64,000 bases of DNA from JAPLKB01 sp964429485 (GCA_964429485.1 CAYSBW010000003.1:40753-104752), one strand, 5' to 3'; positions 7,392-17,323 are shown, numbered from the stretch's first letter. Numbers and translations are program-made. Notes: a model not told the origin generated them from the sequence alone.

Positions 7392-9464
7392 TTGAAAACG
7401 CTACTGCTTGAAATCGGTACCGAAGAGATTCCTGCAAGGTTTATTGAACCTGAGAAAGGAGGTCTTTATAATCTTTTACAGGATTACCTTAATAATTCCA
7501 GAATTAACTTTGGTGAAATAAAGATACAGGCTACACCAAGGAGAATGACAGCTTTCATTTCCGATGTTGCTGAAATCCAGACAGAAAGTGTAACATTGAA
7601 ATACGGTCCTCCTCTGAACAGAGCCTTTGATGATTCTGGTTTTCCTACAAAGGCTGCACAGGGTTTTGCAAAATCCCAGGGTGTTTGTGTAGAAGAGTTA
7701 ACAAGAGCAGTGAAGGATAATGTGGAATTTATAGCATACACGAAAGTGGAAAAAGGGATGCCGGTAAAAGAAGTCCTTTCAAAACTATTTGTGGATGTAA
7801 TTTCCCGCATACCTTTCCAGAAAAAAATGCGTTGGGGAAATGAAAGCTTTGAATATGCCAGACCAATACAATGGCTGCTTGCGTTTTTTGGTAACGAACC
7901 TGTTAAATTTACTATTGCTGATGTAGAAAGCGGGAAATATACCTATGGCCACAGATTTTTGTCGTCCGGCAGGATCGATGTTATGGATCCATCAGATTAT
8001 ATGGAAAAATTAAGAGCAAATTACATAGTCTTGAGTGAAGAAGAGCGGATGAAAACAATCCTGCAGGGGATCAAAAGGATTGAAAGTGATGTTAAAGGTT
8101 ATGCGATAAAAGATGATGATCTTACAAAAGAAATTATGAATATCACAGAATATCCGTACCCTCTGCGAGGTGAATTTGACGCAAAGTTTCTGGCTATACC
8201 CAAGGAAGTGCTTGTAAATGTGATGAAAAGTCACCAGCGTTATATCCCGATTATGGATGACCAGGGCCAACTAATTCCTTATTTTATTTTTTTCGCAAAC
8301 ACTGTACCTGTTGAGGACAAAAATGTTATTAGAGGCAATGAAAAAGTTTTACTGGCAAGACTTGCAGATGCCGGGTTTTTTTTCGAGGAAGACAGTAAAA
8401 TATCTCTTTTTGATCTTTATGATCGTCTTTCGTCAATCGTCTATCATGTCAAGCTGGGTACATTAAAAGAAAAAACCGATAGAGTTACAGATATAGCAAA
8501 GCCCCTTTCTGTAATTCTCGGTTTTGAAGATTTAAAAAAAGTTGAAAGAGCGGCGAGGTTGATGAAAGTAGACCTCATGACGCACATGGTAGGCGAATTT
8601 CCGGAACTGCAGGGGGTAATGGGCAGAATATATGCGGGTTGCCAAGGGGAGGCTGAAGATGTTGCTCTGGCAATAGAAGAACATTACTTTCCTACAGGGG
8701 GCAATAGCAGCTTGCCTGAAACTCTTCTTGGTACAATTATAGGTATAGCTGACAAGATTGATTCACTTACATCCTTTTTTTCTGTAAAAATAATGCCGAC
8801 CGGTAATCTTGATCCCTATGCGTTGAGACGGCAATGCCTGGGCATTATAAAAATTGCAATTGATAAGAGGTTGTATATGCCTCTTGAAGAACTTATTGAA
8901 ATTGCCTACAAGAGCGGTGATTATATCAAAAAGAGGATATCCCTTGAAGACACAAAGACAGCTCTTATTGATTTTATTGGGACACGCTTTAAATTTTCCA
9001 TGATCGAGGAAGGGCATAACCAAGAATTTGTAGAAACTGTATTGCCATATACGACAGAGGATATTTACGACGGTTACGTAAGACTTGTTACTCTTGAAAC
9101 ACAGAAATCCATGGAAGATTTCAAAAAGCTCATGGTAGGATTCAAAAGAGCCTTTAATATAACAAAACAGATAACTGAAGACGTGGAGGTTAACCCATCT
9201 CTTTTTAAAGAAGTTCAGGAGCAGAGGCTCTTTGCAATCTATGAATCTAAAAAAGGCATGTTTTTTGATTTCATGCATGAAAAAAAATACGATGATGCCC
9301 TTTCCATCCTTGTTGGATTCAAAGAAGCAATTGATGATTTTTTTGACAAGGTTTTTGTCATGGATAAGGACGTTGCAATAAAAAACAACAGACTTGGTCT
9401 TTTAAAGAAGATAAAAGATATGTTTATGATGTTTGGTGATTTCTCAAAGATTCATTCAGACTGA
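7392..9464 (+). CDS. glyS: Glycyl-tRNA synthetase beta subunit
   Basis: A 690-aa protein starting LLLEIGTEEIPARFI, the family's hallmark N-terminus, and covering the full usual length including the C-terminal anticodon-binding region. It binds tRNA-Gly for the alpha subunit encoded just upstream. The start is a TTG at 7392 with GAGGA about 9 bases before it; no ATG lies nearby in the conserved region. It converges on citrate synthase with about 80 bp between the two and no visible terminator. Confidence 0.95.
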   Translation: MKTLLLEIGTEEIPARFIEPEKGGLYNLLQDYLNNSRINFGEIKIQATPRRMTAFISDVAEIQTESVTLKYGPPLNRAFDDSGFPTKAAQGFAKSQGVCVEELTRAVKDNVEFIAYTKVEKGMPVKEVLSKLFVDVISRIPFQKKMRWGNESFEYARPIQWLLAFFGNEPVKFTIADVESGKYTYGHRFLSSGRIDVMDPSDYMEKLRANYIVLSEEERMKTILQGIKRIESDVKGYAIKDDDLTKEIMNITEYPYPLRGEFDAKFLAIPKEVLVNVMKSHQRYIPIMDDQGQLIPYFIFFANTVPVEDKNVIRGNEKVLLARLADAGFFFEEDSKISLFDLYDRLSSIVYHVKLGTLKEKTDRVTDIAKPLSVILGFEDLKKVERAARLMKVDLMTHMVGEFPELQGVMGRIYAGCQGEAEDVALAIEEHYFPTGGNSSLPETLLGTIIGIADKIDSLTSFFSVKIMPTGNLDPYALRRQCLGIIKIAIDKRLYMPLEELIEIAYKSGDYIKKRISLEDTKTALIDFIGTRFKFSMIEEGHNQEFVETVLPYTTEDIYDGYVRLVTLETQKSMEDFKKLMVGFKRAFNITKQITEDVEVNPSLFKEVQEQRLFAIYESKKGMFFDFMHEKKYDDALSILVGFKEAIDDFFDKVFVMDKDVAIKNNRLGLLKKIKDMFMMFGDFSKIHSD

Positions 9465-9544
9465 TAGGCTCAAACATCTGCAGGGAAAGCAAAAAAATAA
9501 CAATCAAGGCTTTTGCAAAATATCATAATGCTGTTGTTCTGTAA

Positions 9545-10870
9545 TTATCCTTCCCTGCGGAATATGGAAAAAAGCGAAAATCCTTTCCTTTTTTTGACAG
9601 AGACAACTTTACGTTCCTTTTCACCAATGTATATCTGCCTGGGACGGGATATTTTGAATGGTACGGAGTCGTGCATTTCCTTCCAGTGGGCTATCCAGCC
9701 GGGCAGTCTGCCTATTACGAACATCACGGTGAACATGTTTGTAGGTATGCCTATTTCTCTATAAATAATTCCGCTGTAAAAATCTACATTTGGATAGAGC
9801 TTTTTTTCTATAAAATAATCATCATGCAGGGCAGCATCTTCAAGCTCCATGGCAATTTCAAAAAGAGGATCTTTTTCATGCTTCTTTTTAAGTAATTTGT
9901 GACACATGTTACGAATCAACAATGCCCTCGGATCATAGTTTTTATAAACCCGATGGCCAAAGCCCATGAGGCGGAAGCTGTTTTCCTTGTCCTTGGCCAT
10001 GTTTATGCAATCCTTCACGGAAATTCCCTGTCTGTATATCTGTTCGAGCATCTGTATAACCTGTTCGTTTGCACCGCCATGGAGAGGTCCCCAAAGGGCA
10101 CATACTCCGGCACATACGGCTGAGTAGAGATTGACTTTACTGCTCCCCACGAGTCTTACAGTTGAAGTGCTGCAATTTTGCTCATGATCAGCATGAATGA
10201 TAAAAAGGGCGTTGAGAGCCTGTTCAATATCAGGATCAACTGCGTGCGGGCGATTAGGTTTGGCAAACATCATTGTAAGAAAATTTGCACAATATGAAAG
10301 TGTCGGATCAGGATATACAAGTGGTTCTCCGATTGATTTTTTGTAGGTGAAAGCTGCTATTGTCCTGATTGTGGAAATTAATCTGGCAACCATGATATTG
10401 AATGTTTCAGGATCCTGATCATCAACATAAAAAGAAGGGTAGTGAATTGCGAGAGAATTTATTGAAGAACTAAGCACAGCCATTGGATGGGCAGTAGAGG
10501 GCAAACCCTTGAAAAAACTGAGCATATTTTCATGTATGAGAGAATTTTCTTCAACTTTCTTTGAAAAAGCTGCCAGCTCATCCGGGCCGGGCAGTTCTCC
10601 GTATATAAGCAGATATGCTACTTCGAGAAAAGAAGTCTGTAAACCAAGTTGTTCAATAGGATAACCACGATAGCGTAGAATTCCTTTCTCACCGTCTATA
10701 AAAGTTATTGCACTTTTACAGGAACCGGTGTTTTGATAACCGGGGTCAAAAGTTATAAAACCAGTATCATTGCGGAGAGAAGATATATCAAGTCCTTTTT
10801 CACCCTCGCTCCCTGTGACTATTGGAATTCCATAGATTTTTTCTCCAAGATTTATTTCAGCCTTTGACAT
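9545..10870 (-). CDS. gltA: Citrate synthase
   Basis: A 441-aa type II-like citrate synthase, which condenses acetyl-CoA and oxaloacetate. The catalytic regions are HADHEQNCSTS (first His), GPLHGGANE and GFGHRVYKNYDPR (second His and Arg), and NVDFYSG (Asp). The N-terminus includes TFDPGYQNTGSCKS and the GILRYRGYPIEQL motif. After the normal family end RPRQIYIG there is an extra tail of about 25 residues, strongly basic and then hydrophobic (KKRKGFSLFSIFRREG), which is unusual. The gene is transcribed away from mltD from a shared control region. Confidence 0.95.
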   Translation of the reverse strand: MSKAEINLGEKIYGIPIVTGSEGEKGLDISSLRNDTGFITFDPGYQNTGSCKSAITFIDGEKGILRYRGYPIEQLGLQTSFLEVAYLLIYGELPGPDELAAFSKKVEENSLIHENMLSFFKGLPSTAHPMAVLSSSINSLAIHYPSFYVDDQDPETFNIMVARLISTIRTIAAFTYKKSIGEPLVYPDPTLSYCANFLTMMFAKPNRPHAVDPDIEQALNALFIIHADHEQNCSTSTVRLVGSSKVNLYSAVCAGVCALWGPLHGGANEQVIQMLEQIYRQGISVKDCINMAKDKENSFRLMGFGHRVYKNYDPRALLIRNMCHKLLKKKHEKDPLFEIAMELEDAALHDDYFIEKKLYPNVDFYSGIIYREIGIPTNMFTVMFVIGRLPGWIAHWKEMHDSVPFKISRPRQIYIGEKERKVVSVKKRKGFSLFSIFRREG

Positions 10871-10934
10871 TTTATACCCCGGGTTTTATTTTTATGTTTT
10901 GAAATAATTTGTCCTATTTTTTTACAGCAATTAT

Positions 10935-10962
10935 AATGTACTTTTTGTTAAATAAGTGTCAA
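10935..10962 (-). promoter_or_regulatory. Candidate gltA promoter
   Basis: On the minus strand a perfect -35 TTGACA (10957-10962) is followed by a 16-nt spacer and TACATT (10935-10940). A TATAAT a few bases further is an alternative -10 but is spaced too far. The overlapping palindromes at 10977-11005 lie just upstream. Confidence 0.4.
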
Positions 10963-10976
10963 CAATTTTTTTAATG

Positions 10977-11005
10977 AGGATAAGAACTTATCCTGTGCAG
11001 GATAA
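10977..11005. promoter_or_regulatory. Two overlapping palindromes between gltA and mltD
   Basis: AGGATAAG-AA-CTTATCCT (10977-10994) overlaps TTATCCTG-TG-CAGGATAA (10988-11005). Three copies of the half-site GGATAA/TTATCC therefore alternate in orientation at regular spacing. The pair could be a multi-site operator for a dimeric regulator, or two mutually exclusive hairpins. It lies between the divergent gltA and mltD genes. The regulator is unknown. Confidence 0.45.
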
Positions 11006-11096
11006 TCTTTTCTGCTCAGGTTGATGAATGGACACAGATTCAAAAAAGGTCTTTACCCTTGACACCAAGGACTTCTTATTGATATCTATTAAGTAA

Positions 11097-12845
11097 ATGA
11101 AAAGTAAATTGAATATATTTAGCAGAAAAGACAATTTTTTTGTTTTTTTCTCTATATTGATTATCTTTCTTGGTTCCTCGGTATTTGCTGCGGAAAATAT
11201 TTTTTCCAAAACCAATGATAAGGAAAATTGTAAGGAAGACAGGGCCGTATTGGAAGGTTTTGATACTTCCAGTACACAGGAGAATAAAAGAGATAAGGAG
11301 AAGTACTACTTGTTGTCTGATAGAGATTGTGAAGACCTGTTGTCGGGGGTTTCCGGAAATGATGTTGAAAGGAAATTGCAGAAAATACGGGAGAACCTCC
11401 TGTCAAATAATGATGCAGACATTGACGAACCTTTAATTGATAAGAATAATAATGTTCAGAACATTGGTATACCGCTTGTTTTCAACGATGCGGTAGAGCA
11501 CTATATCCGTTATTTTACTACTACAAAGAAAGACCTTTTCAAGAGATGGATCAAAAGGAAAAAACATTATGCGCCCCTTGTCAAAGAGGTATTGAGAGAG
11601 AATGGCCTTCCCGAGGATCTGGTCTACCTGGCCATGATTGAGAGTGGTTTTAATCTGCAAGCATATTCTCCGATGAAAGCAGCAGGTCCATGGCAATTTA
11701 TCCCTCAAACAGGCAAGAGATATGGCCTTGAAGTGAATCACTGGGTGGATGAAAGGAGAGACATCAGGAAATCCACATTGGCTGCTGCACATTATCTCAA
11801 GGATTTGTTCGACCAATTCGGTTGCTGGTATCTTGCAGCAGCAGGTTACAATGCAGGTGAAAACAGAATAGACAGACTGATCAGGAAACATGGTACAAAA
11901 GACTTTTGGGAATTGCGTGCATATAATACACTTCCCCGTGAGACAAGGGAATATGTTCCACAACTTATTGCTGCAGCAATCATTGCAAAGAATCCTGAAA
12001 AATATGGTTTAGGCATAATAGAAGATGTTCCGGCCTTTGAGTTTGTCAAAGAGACAATCCCTGGTGGAGTTCCTTTGAAAGTAGTTGCAAAGGCAGCGTC
12101 AGTAGATATACCTTCCATAAGGACACTTAACCCGGAAATAAGAAGGGGCATTACTCCTCCCGGCAAGGACTACAGAATCAAATTGCCTGCTGAAACTGAT
12201 ATTGATAATTTTAAGTTGTCTTTGACATCGGTTCTCAATGAAGAAAAAAGGGTTGTAAGAGTCATTCGTCACTTGACAAAACGACGGGATAACATAAGAA
12301 AAATTAGCAGAAAATATGGTGTGAGCAAAGAAGACATGGTTTTGGTTAATGGCAGTCCCCTTAGATTGAAAAGTGGTGTGCCTGTCTATATTCCAGAATT
12401 TAATAAAATTGATGGCCGGGAAGAAGCTCTGGCTAAAAAAACAGAATTCAGACGGGAAACTGCCAGTGTTAACAAAAGAAGTATCAAAGATGTGCAAAAA
12501 ATTGCTACTCATGTTGTACGTAAAGGGGATACTCTTTCAACCATAGCAGGTAAATATGGTGTTGATGTAAGTACACTGAAACATATTAACCAGTTGAAAT
12601 CCGATCACATAAACAGGGGTAAGAAACTTGCTCTTGTGAGTTACAGCAAAAAAACAACTGCAGGTTCAAAAGCAAGATATCACTATGTCGGCAAGGGGGA
12701 CACTCTTTCTCTGATAGCCAGGAAATATGGAAAGAGTATAAGAGCCATCAGGAGTATGAACAAATTGAAAAGCAATAATATAAAAGAAGGTATGAAGTTG
12801 CGTGTGTCATCTTCTTCGATTATATTAGTGCAGGATGCTGCCTGA
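11097..12845 (+). CDS. mltD: Membrane-bound lytic murein transglycosylase D-like, LysM repeats
   Basis: A 582-aa exported protein. Residues 11-31 form a signal peptide or anchor ending SSVFAAE. The SLT domain spans about 150-300, with catalytic Glu182 in AMIESGFN and the motifs GPWQFIPQTGKRYGL and LAAAGYNAGENR. Three LysM-type repeats follow; the last two are clear (VVRKGDTLSTIAGKYGV and YVGKGDTLSLIARKYGK) and the first is diverged. It cleaves peptidoglycan glycan strands to 1,6-anhydro products at the cell envelope. No good ribosome-binding site precedes 11097. A TTGACA at 11059 with TATCTA at 11083 would give a nearly leaderless message, so the start is not certain. Confidence 0.92.
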   Translation: MKSKLNIFSRKDNFFVFFSILIIFLGSSVFAAENIFSKTNDKENCKEDRAVLEGFDTSSTQENKRDKEKYYLLSDRDCEDLLSGVSGNDVERKLQKIRENLLSNNDADIDEPLIDKNNNVQNIGIPLVFNDAVEHYIRYFTTTKKDLFKRWIKRKKHYAPLVKEVLRENGLPEDLVYLAMIESGFNLQAYSPMKAAGPWQFIPQTGKRYGLEVNHWVDERRDIRKSTLAAAHYLKDLFDQFGCWYLAAAGYNAGENRIDRLIRKHGTKDFWELRAYNTLPRETREYVPQLIAAAIIAKNPEKYGLGIIEDVPAFEFVKETIPGGVPLKVVAKAASVDIPSIRTLNPEIRRGITPPGKDYRIKLPAETDIDNFKLSLTSVLNEEKRVVRVIRHLTKRRDNIRKISRKYGVSKEDMVLVNGSPLRLKSGVPVYIPEFNKIDGREEALAKKTEFRRETASVNKRSIKDVQKIATHVVRKGDTLSTIAGKYGVDVSTLKHINQLKSDHINRGKKLALVSYSKKTTAGSKARYHYVGKGDTLSLIARKYGKSIRAIRSMNKLKSNNIKEGMKLRVSSSSIILVQDAA

Positions 12846-12910
12846 AAATGTATCAGGTAAATATCAGACAAATTTCCAATTTGTAGAAACACTCAGTGAA
12901 CCCGAAAAAG

Positions 12911-13762
12911 TCAGTTAACAGCTTTAAACCACACGTTCATGCTTTCAATATTACCGGAAATATTGGTATTGTTTTTTAATCTACCTCCATACTTATAACC
13001 CAGTTTGGCAAAAATAATATTTATTCCCGCAGATGCTGCCCGCGAAATTGTATATGTTGTTTTTATTTTCTGCTTTTTCATTTCTTTTTCCATTTGCAGG
13101 AGCAGATGGCAGCCAAAACTATTTTTTTGCCATTGAGGAAGTGTTGCAAAGTCTGTCATTTCTGCATTTAAAGAGGAATTGTCAATTTCAGCTGAAGAAA
13201 GTGATATCAAATATTTGTTCCGTTCAACTGCAAAATAAACAACATTATTTTTCATTGTATCCAGTAAATATTCAGGATCGTAAATGGGGAAGGGATAGGT
13301 AGGAAATACGGCCTTGTATATTGATGTCATCTCCTCAATATCATTTTGTTTACAACGGCGAAGTATAAATTGATCTGTGTCAAAAGGTACAACAGGCTCT
13401 CCGGATTTTTCTAATGCGAGATTAAGGATGCTGTCCATATTATCAATATCTGTTTCTAAAGAGCGCTGTTCATATAGATAAAAACTCATAAATAAACCTT
13501 TGTCGGAACCATTGTAAAAGCCTGGAACCGAAGCTTCCTCTATGTAACCGGCGCTGATGAATTGCTTGTAATACCTGGAAGGTATTTTGGCGAATATTTT
13601 TGAGTAATTAAAATATTTTGCCCTTTCAATAAGATTCACGGGTAGACTTTCTGTTGCATTTTTTCCGGGTTTTAATAGATATATCCTGTCATTGTAGTAC
13701 CCGTGCTGTATGATTGATCCACAGGGTAGGATTTCTATTTTATCAGGTGCATAATAGTTCAT
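12911..13762 (-). CDS. ablB: Beta-lysine N6-acetyltransferase
   Basis: A 283-aa protein matching AblB, a GNAT-family enzyme that acetylates beta-lysine to N-epsilon-acetyl-beta-lysine, a compatible solute. The N-terminal part is family specific (YNDRIYLLKP), and the GNAT fold lies in the second half (about 150-275). It overlaps or abuts kamA, and AAGGAG inside the kamA end lies 12 bases before the ATG at 13762. A TTG at 13774 would sit directly on that site and is less likely. Together with kamA it forms the two-enzyme pathway from lysine. Confidence 0.85.
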   Translation of the reverse strand: MNYYAPDKIEILPCGSIIQHGYYNDRIYLLKPGKNATESLPVNLIERAKYFNYSKIFAKIPSRYYKQFISAGYIEEASVPGFYNGSDKGLFMSFYLYEQRSLETDIDNMDSILNLALEKSGEPVVPFDTDQFILRRCKQNDIEEMTSIYKAVFPTYPFPIYDPEYLLDTMKNNVVYFAVERNKYLISLSSAEIDNSSLNAEMTDFATLPQWQKNSFGCHLLLQMEKEMKKQKIKTTYTISRAASAGINIIFAKLGYKYGGRLKNNTNISGNIESMNVWFKAVN

Positions 13763-13770
13763 GAAATATA

Positions 13771-15144
13771 TCAACTCCTTCTTTTGTGTCGGGCATTATT
13801 CTTAGGAACGAGAGCGATTGTATCGTCGTAGTCGGCCAGTAGTTTTTCTATACCCACAGATTTATATTCATCAGCGTCTTCCAGTGAAAGTTGTAACTTG
13901 CATGTTTCGCAGTTTCGGTCACAAAAAGTAGGCTCGTAAGAATCAGGCTCTTTATAGGTTGTAATAACACCTTCATAATTCCTCAGAATAACCTTATTGG
14001 TGGACCATGAAATGAGATAATTGGGCATTACAGGAATTTTTCCGCCTCCTCCGGGAGCATCTATTACATATGTCGGGACGCAGAATCCGCTTGTATGACC
14101 TATTAGACTTTCAAGAATTTCAATGCCTTTACCGACTGGAGTTCTGAAATGGCTGAGACCTTCCGATAAGTCGCATTGATAAAGGTAGTATGGTCTAACT
14201 CTATTAGATACAAGTTTATGTACAAGTGAACGCATGATCCGGGGACAATCATTAACGCCTGATAAAAGAACTGATTGATTTCCCAGAGGTATTCCTGCAT
14301 CGGCAAGCTTCTTGAGCGCCTTTTTAGAGGATATTGTCAATTCTCGTGGATGGTTAAAATGTGTGTTAATCCAGAGTGGATGGTGTTTTTTAAGCATTTC
14401 AACAAGTTCATCTGTAATTCTGTAGGGCAGGACAACAGGTGTTCTTGTTCCAATTCTTATTATTTCAATATGTTGGACTTTTTTCAGTTCAGTGAGAATC
14501 CAGTCCAGATACTCTGTTGATAAAAGAAAGGGGTCTCCACCGCTGAGGAGAACATCCCTGATGTGAGGGGTGTTTTTTATATATTCTATCCCCTTCATAA
14601 TCTCTTCTTTTCCAGGTATGGTGTCCCTGTCTCCCACGCGGCGCTTTCTCGTACAATGTCGGCAATACATCGAACACATATTGCTGGCCATGAGTAAAAC
14701 CCTGTCGGGATACCTGTGCATCAACCCTGGAACTGGGCTGTCCTTGTCTTCATGAAGGGGATCTGCCATATCGGTTTTTTGAACAGTCAATTCATCTATT
14801 GTAGGAAAGCTTTGCTTAAAAATAGGATCATTTTGAATATTTTCCGTGTCTATAAGAGATAAGTAATAGGGTGTGATGGACATTGGGAATTTCTCGACAA
14901 TTAATGGAAATTGTTTGCGCAGTTCTTCTGGTAAATTTACGTTAAGGAGAGACTCGAAAGTGTCAAGATCTTTTATACAGTGTTTCAACTGCCACTTCCA
15001 GTCATTCCAGTTACTGACTGAACCCCCCTTTATTTCGCTGAGTATTTCCTGTTGTTTTTTTGTCAAAGTTGAAAATTTTTTTTCCCGTTTGTGGAATAGA
15101 TTTTTAAAAAGATTTGATAAAGCAGAAAATTTTTTTGTTAACAT
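13771..15144 (-). CDS. kamA: Lysine 2,3-aminomutase
   Basis: A 457-aa radical SAM enzyme that converts L-lysine to beta-lysine with PLP and a 4Fe-4S cluster. The CX3CX2C motif is CSMYCRHC (Cys157, 161, 164), the SAM-binding GGDPF motif is present (LLSGGDPFLL), and the PLP lysine is in APGGGGKIPV. The start at 15144 has GAAAGGA 8 bases upstream; the frame is open for 50 more residues that look unlike the family. A Cys-rich tail (CDRNCETCKL) is typical and binds zinc. The message continues into ablB. Confidence 0.93.
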   Translation of the reverse strand: MLTKKFSALSNLFKNLFHKREKKFSTLTKKQQEILSEIKGGSVSNWNDWKWQLKHCIKDLDTFESLLNVNLPEELRKQFPLIVEKFPMSITPYYLSLIDTENIQNDPIFKQSFPTIDELTVQKTDMADPLHEDKDSPVPGLMHRYPDRVLLMASNMCSMYCRHCTRKRRVGDRDTIPGKEEIMKGIEYIKNTPHIRDVLLSGGDPFLLSTEYLDWILTELKKVQHIEIIRIGTRTPVVLPYRITDELVEMLKKHHPLWINTHFNHPRELTISSKKALKKLADAGIPLGNQSVLLSGVNDCPRIMRSLVHKLVSNRVRPYYLYQCDLSEGLSHFRTPVGKGIEILESLIGHTSGFCVPTYVIDAPGGGGKIPVMPNYLISWSTNKVILRNYEGVITTYKEPDSYEPTFCDRNCETCKLQLSLEDADEYKSVGIEKLLADYDDTIALVPKNNARHKRRS

Positions 15145-15383
15145 ATAAAATATCCTTTCTTTTATTACTGGAAATATATCAATCTTCTTTTCGCTATCTG
15201 TAGTTCTGCTTACAGAAAAAGAGATTTGAAGATACAATCCGGCTCTGTGTTTTTGCGACCTCCGTAAGTTCAACTGTATGTTCCAATATATCAATCAAAT
15301 ATTTTTCTCATCCTTCATGACATAACTTCTCTTTGACAATTTATTGCTTATTTTTCCACATACTATACAATTAATCTGGTATC

Positions 15384-16298
15384 TTACTCTTTGGCAATGC
15401 GGAGAGGAGGTGATTTACCTTCCTTATCCTGACCCATATAGATAGTAACACGGGGGAAAGGAATTTCAATTCCCAATTCATCGAATTTCTTTTTGAGACG
15501 TTTATTAAATTCCCGTCCTACACGCCACTGTTTTACTGGCAGCGTGGTTGTGCGTGCCTTGACGATAATTGAAGAGTCGGCAAATTGATCGAGACCGAGA
15601 ATTTCAACAGGCTCTATGATGTCTTCTTTAAACTCAGGATCGTTCCGCATTTCTTCATCGATGCTTTTTATGATTTCTATAACTTCATCCACGTTTTCAC
15701 GATAAGTAATGCCAATGTCAAAAACGTACCTCGAATATTCTTTTGTCATATTTGTAACTACATCTATATGGCCATTAGGTACATAGTGTACATTGCCACT
15801 GAGATCGCGCAATATAGTTGTCCTCAGGTTAACTTTTTCAACGGTTCCTCCTTTTCCGGCTATATTTACCACATCTCCTACTCTTATCTGATCTTCCAGC
15901 AGAATGAAAAAACCGCTTATAACATCTTTTACCAGACTCTGGGCGCCAAAGCCTACAGCCAATCCTACAATTCCTGCAGCAGCGAGAATGGGGCCTATTT
16001 CAATTCCGAATTCTTTAAGAATCATTATAACAGTAATTGCAATAATCGCGAAAGTAGCCACATATCTCACAATAGCTCCAAGAGTGTTGGTACGTTTCTG
16101 AAATTCTATATCATCATTCTGACGGACAGCAAACTGGACCAGACGGTTTGAAACTACTTTTGCAAGCATGAAGGCAACCCAGGAAATTACAAGAACAAAG
16201 ATAATATGAACGCCACTGGTTAGCAGCCAGCTAATCGTTTTTTGAAATAATATATTCCATTCAAAGTCAGTTACACGCAAATATCTTTCCAACACCAT
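15384..16298 (-). CDS. mscS: Small-conductance mechanosensitive channel (MscS family)
   Basis: A 304-aa membrane protein with three predicted spans in the first 130 residues. The pore helix is rich in small residues (AAAGIVGLAVGFGAQSLVKD), followed by the beta domain (FFILLEDQIRVGDVV) and the cytoplasmic alpha/beta domain. It releases solutes on hypo-osmotic shock. It lies upstream of kamA-ablB on the same strand with a gap of about 240 bp to kamA, so solute synthesis and solute release are encoded together. Confidence 0.92.
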   Translation of the reverse strand: MVLERYLRVTDFEWNILFQKTISWLLTSGVHIIFVLVISWVAFMLAKVVSNRLVQFAVRQNDDIEFQKRTNTLGAIVRYVATFAIIAITVIMILKEFGIEIGPILAAAGIVGLAVGFGAQSLVKDVISGFFILLEDQIRVGDVVNIAGKGGTVEKVNLRTTILRDLSGNVHYVPNGHIDVVTNMTKEYSRYVFDIGITYRENVDEVIEIIKSIDEEMRNDPEFKEDIIEPVEILGLDQFADSSIIVKARTTTLPVKQWRVGREFNKRLKKKFDELGIEIPFPRVTIYMGQDKEGKSPPLRIAKE

Positions 16299-16374
16299 AC
16301 CTCCTTCTCCTGTTTTTTTTAGTTGTATTAAACAACAATAAGGATATTATGATTTATTTATGATTGGATAACCC

Positions 16375-17238
16375 CTACTTTTTCTTCAATGGTTCGTTAC
16401 CTACTCCGATAAATGGAATAGATCCTGCACCGGTAACTTGAGGTAGTATGCCATTCCATTTTTCAATGGCCTTTAGATTTGCTTCTATTTTTCTAAGTTC
16501 TATCAGGTCTGTTGATATGTTAGCTCGTTGCAATCTCAGGGCTTCAGCCTCTGCCCTTGCTGCGGTGATCTTTTGATCTGCTTCTATTTTTATTCTATCC
16601 AGATCTCTTTTTGCTTTCAGCGCAAGTTGTTCTGCTGTTTGTTTTGATTCAATAGCTTCCATGAAGACCTTTGAGAAGCTGAATCCTACTATGGAAAAAG
16701 CATCAACAGCTATATTGTGAATTATCAACCTTTCAGTCAGGGCTGCTTTCATGGTATCGCTTACCGCAGGCCTTTTTGTGATTAATTCTTCTGCAGTATA
16801 CTTGGCAGTTACAGCTTTTACTACTTCCTGCACGGCAGGATCTATGATTCTTTCTTTAAAGTGAATGCCGAGAGATTGATACACAACATTTGCCTTATCA
16901 GGCACTATATGATAATTGATAGAAACAGTGGAACTAACGTCCTGAAGGTCAGAGGATGCTGCTGCTGCGTCGGTTGTTGCTTTCTGCACTTTTACATCTA
17001 CTTTAATAATGTTTTGCATAATTGGTATTCTGAGGTGCAGTCCTTCGCCCAGTACTGAGCTCTGAACAGCTCCGAAATTAAGCACAACACCCCTTTCCCC
17101 TGCTCCTATCTGAACAAAGGGACGGAAAAACATAAGGATTAATAATACAATCCCCACAATAAAAAGTACTTTCATGGGTATTTTTTTTGTTACTGAATCC
17201 ATCGCTTCTTTTGCCTTGTAAATGTTTCTTTCATCCAT
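16375..17238 (-). CDS. Prohibitin-family protein (SPFH domain)
   Basis: A 287-aa protein with one N-terminal membrane span (about residues 23-43) followed by an SPFH domain (RGVVLNFGAVQSSVLGEGLHLRIP) and a long coiled coil (about 190-265, rich in AEAEALRLQR). The sequence resembles eukaryotic and bacterial prohibitins more than HflK or HflC. Such proteins form large rings in the membrane and modulate proteases or membrane domains. A good AGGAGG precedes the ATG. A candidate small RNA or leader with a strong terminator lies about 85 bp upstream. Confidence 0.88.
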   Translation of the reverse strand: MDERNIYKAKEAMDSVTKKIPMKVLFIVGIVLLILMFFRPFVQIGAGERGVVLNFGAVQSSVLGEGLHLRIPIMQNIIKVDVKVQKATTDAAAASSDLQDVSSTVSINYHIVPDKANVVYQSLGIHFKERIIDPAVQEVVKAVTAKYTAEELITKRPAVSDTMKAALTERLIIHNIAVDAFSIVGFSFSKVFMEAIESKQTAEQLALKAKRDLDRIKIEADQKITAARAEAEALRLQRANISTDLIELRKIEANLKAIEKWNGILPQVTGAGSIPFIGVGNEPLKKK

Positions 17239-17323
17239 TACATTCCTCCTTTTTTAGAGACTGGTTATGTTCCTGTGGTATTTCTGTCTTTCCAATTACT
17301 GAATGATTATTTATTATAGAGAT

